A stretch of DNA of 7,021 nucleotides from the NCBI GenBank assembly GCA_964557845.1, contig CAZLBV010000073.1:1-7021 (forward strand). Direction: 5' to 3'. This DNA comes from CAZLBV01 sp964557845. GTDB lineage: Bacteria; Acidobacteriota; Aminicenantia; Aminicenantales; Aminicenantaceae. Of this stretch, positions 5,722 through 7,021 are shown one piece after another. A program made the translations under genes and the position numbers. The notes beneath the pieces were generated by a model. The model worked only from the letters and a program-made list of their open reading frames with translations. It did no database searches and was not told the DNA's origin. Position 1 is the first letter of the stretch; each line of letters opens with the position of its first letter.

Positions 5722-7021
5722 ATGATCATTAAGAGATTAACACCGGGATGGATGCTAGCAGCTACAGCCGTTATCTTGGCAGTATTTTTATCCTCCTGTG
5801 CAGTGGGGATTCAAAAAGGAGCCAAACTTACGGACGAGGAAAAATCAAGGATTGCACAGGAAACCGAGCCGATCACAACCGAAAAACTTCTTGGTTATGT
5901 CAAGAAATTGTCTTCCAAGGATTATACCGGCCGTCTCACAGGAACACCGGAGTATAGAGCCTGTGCCAACTGGATGGCCTCGCTGTTTGAAGAATGGGGG
6001 ATCAAACCCGCAGGAGAAAACAGCACATATCTTCAATCCTTTCCCAATCCCTATACCATAGTCTTTGTAGGTGGAGAACTGTCTTATCTTTACAGGTCAG
6101 GCAGCCGCCAGCGAAAAAAACAGTATGCCTATGAAAAAGAATATTATCCCGGGTCTCAGTCCGGAGACGGTAGGCTTGCGGCCGAGGTGGTCTATGTCGG
6201 TTACGGCATCACCGCCCCAGAAATGAATTATGATGATTACGCGGATGTGAATGTCAGCGGCAAGATCGTTCTGGTCGAGCCGGGAGCCCCGGTTTCTGCT
6301 CAGGAAAACCCTGCGCTTTTTAAGGATTGGAAACCGTACGCCTTCAACCAGTACAAGGTCAAAATGGCGGTAGCCCATGGTGCACGCGGCATGCTTATAA
6401 ATAATCTCACCGTCAATGCTGATATCGATTATGTTCAGAACTTTATGGTTGCCCAGGTGGGAGAAGCGGTAGTGAATGATCTATTCGCCGGCACTGAAAA
6501 AATCCATCAGGATATCGTGGCAACCATAAAAAGTACCCTGGCTCCTCAGTCTTTCCGAACCCGCAAAACCTTTCTGATCGAAAATTATACTGAGCATCAT
6601 AAAAGCGGCACAGGATACAATGTGCTCGGCTGGATCGAAGGCTCAGATCCAATTCTTAAAGACGAGGTCATCATTGTAGGGGCTAACCTGGATCATGTGG
6701 GATTCTGCTATGAGATAATTCCAGGAGCAAACGATAATGCCTCGGGGATTGCGGTCTTGTTGGGGGCACCCGAGACTCTGGCCCGTAATCCTATCAAGCC
6801 GCTCCGTTCCATCCTGTTTATAGGATTCGGTTCCCTGGAGCAGGCCTTCAGAGGAGCGGAGACCTATCTCAAAGATCCCCTTTTTCCAAAAGATAAAACT
6901 GCAGCGTTCATCAATTTTAGCATGGTGGGCTGTGGTGATGTCATTCAAGCCAAAGGGGCTCAAGATTACCCTGAAATCTGGAAGCATATCTCCAGAGCGA
7001 TAACCAAAAGCGGTCTTCACG
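5722..7021 (+). CDS. Lipoprotein of the peptidase M28 fold with PA-type insert, active site apparently degenerate; partial at the right edge
   Basis: 433 codons are visible and the frame stays open to the window end. The N-terminus is a lipoprotein signal: K4/R5, a hydrophobic core at about 11-23, and lipobox LSSC with lipidated C26, followed by A27, which favours an outer-membrane or outward-facing anchor. Residues about 55-100 (KDYTGRLTGTPEY...WGIKPAG) match the usual M28 lead-in. A PA-like domain spans about 150-275 (VVYVGYGITAP, DDYADVNVSGKIVLVEPG). The M28 catalytic core starts near 305. Active members bind two zinc ions and remove N-terminal amino acids. Here the expected first zinc His of GAHxDH is N322 (GANLDHVG). 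The bridging Asp is kept (D338 in GANDNASG). The catalytic Glu of the EE pair is L372, while the zinc Glu is kept (E373). The Asp of the NxDMxG motif is S400 (FINFSMVG). The last zinc His lies beyond the window. The fold call is firm; loss of activity is inferred from these substitutions. Confidence 0.92.
   Translation, partial: MIIKRLTPGWMLAATAVILAVFLSSCAVGIQKGAKLTDEEKSRIAQETEPITTEKLLGYVKKLSSKDYTGRLTGTPEYRACANWMASLFEEWGIKPAGENSTYLQSFPNPYTIVFVGGELSYLYRSGSRQRKKQYAYEKEYYPGSQSGDGRLAAEVVYVGYGITAPEMNYDDYADVNVSGKIVLVEPGAPVSAQENPALFKDWKPYAFNQYKVKMAVAHGARGMLINNLTVNADIDYVQNFMVAQVGEAVVNDLFAGTEKIHQDIVATIKSTLAPQSFRTRKTFLIENYTEHHKSGTGYNVLGWIEGSDPILKDEVIIVGANLDHVGFCYEIIPGANDNASGIAVLLGAPETLARNPIKPLRSILFIGFGSLEQAFRGAETYLKDPLFPKDKTAAFINFSMVGCGDVIQAKGAQDYPEIWKHISRAITKSGLH

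Noticed and set aside
5798..6378. Plus- and minus-strand frames inside the first half of the M28-like gene
   Set aside because: They are out of frame with the continuous lipoprotein reading frame that starts at 5722 and shows signal peptide, M28 lead-in and PA-domain motifs.

Overview
The window is bacterial DNA of moderate to low GC. It holds eight protein genes and no RNA gene, transposon or CRISPR array that I could see. The kinase-FlgO-TPR protein opens with the MIGKTISHYKI... leader and a GEGGMG glycine loop. A M28-type lipoprotein and an anaerobic Hdr/Mvh module are also present. This mix is what I associate with Candidatus Aminicenantes, Acidobacteria and similar uncultured anaerobic lineages. 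That placement is an inference from gene content, not a proof.

Left part (1-2739, minus strand). A five-gene operon is read right to left: a shortened ArsR-like regulator, a DsrE2-like protein, a TusA-like sulfur carrier, an MvhD-type [2Fe-2S] protein, and an HdrA-type flavo-iron-sulfur protein that runs off the left edge. All genes point the same way, most gaps are short, and the four structural genes each have a Shine-Dalgarno sequence. The two sulfur-carrier genes sit beside two electron-transfer genes. This suggests a cytoplasmic pathway that couples protein-bound persulfide to HdrA-centred (possibly electron-bifurcating) redox chemistry. The promoter for this operon appears at 2711-2739, with a repeated 10-mer that could be its operator. 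The regulator seems to have lost part of its helix-turn-helix by an in-frame deletion.

Middle part (2669-5196). A 293-bp AT-rich divergent intergenic region separates the operon from a plus-strand Ser/Thr kinase of 744 residues. The kinase has an intact catalytic domain, a FlgO/TolB-like middle domain and a TPR tail, with no membrane segment.

Right part (5197-7021). A small three-helix membrane protein (minus strand) converges on the kinase gene and diverges from a plus-strand lipoprotein of the peptidase M28 fold with a PA-type insert, cut by the right edge. The M28 domain keeps its fold motifs but lacks several residues expected for zinc binding and catalysis. It looks like a pseudopeptidase and is the most striking single observation here. 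The other main point of interest is the Hdr-MvhD-TusA-DsrE operon with its damaged regulator.
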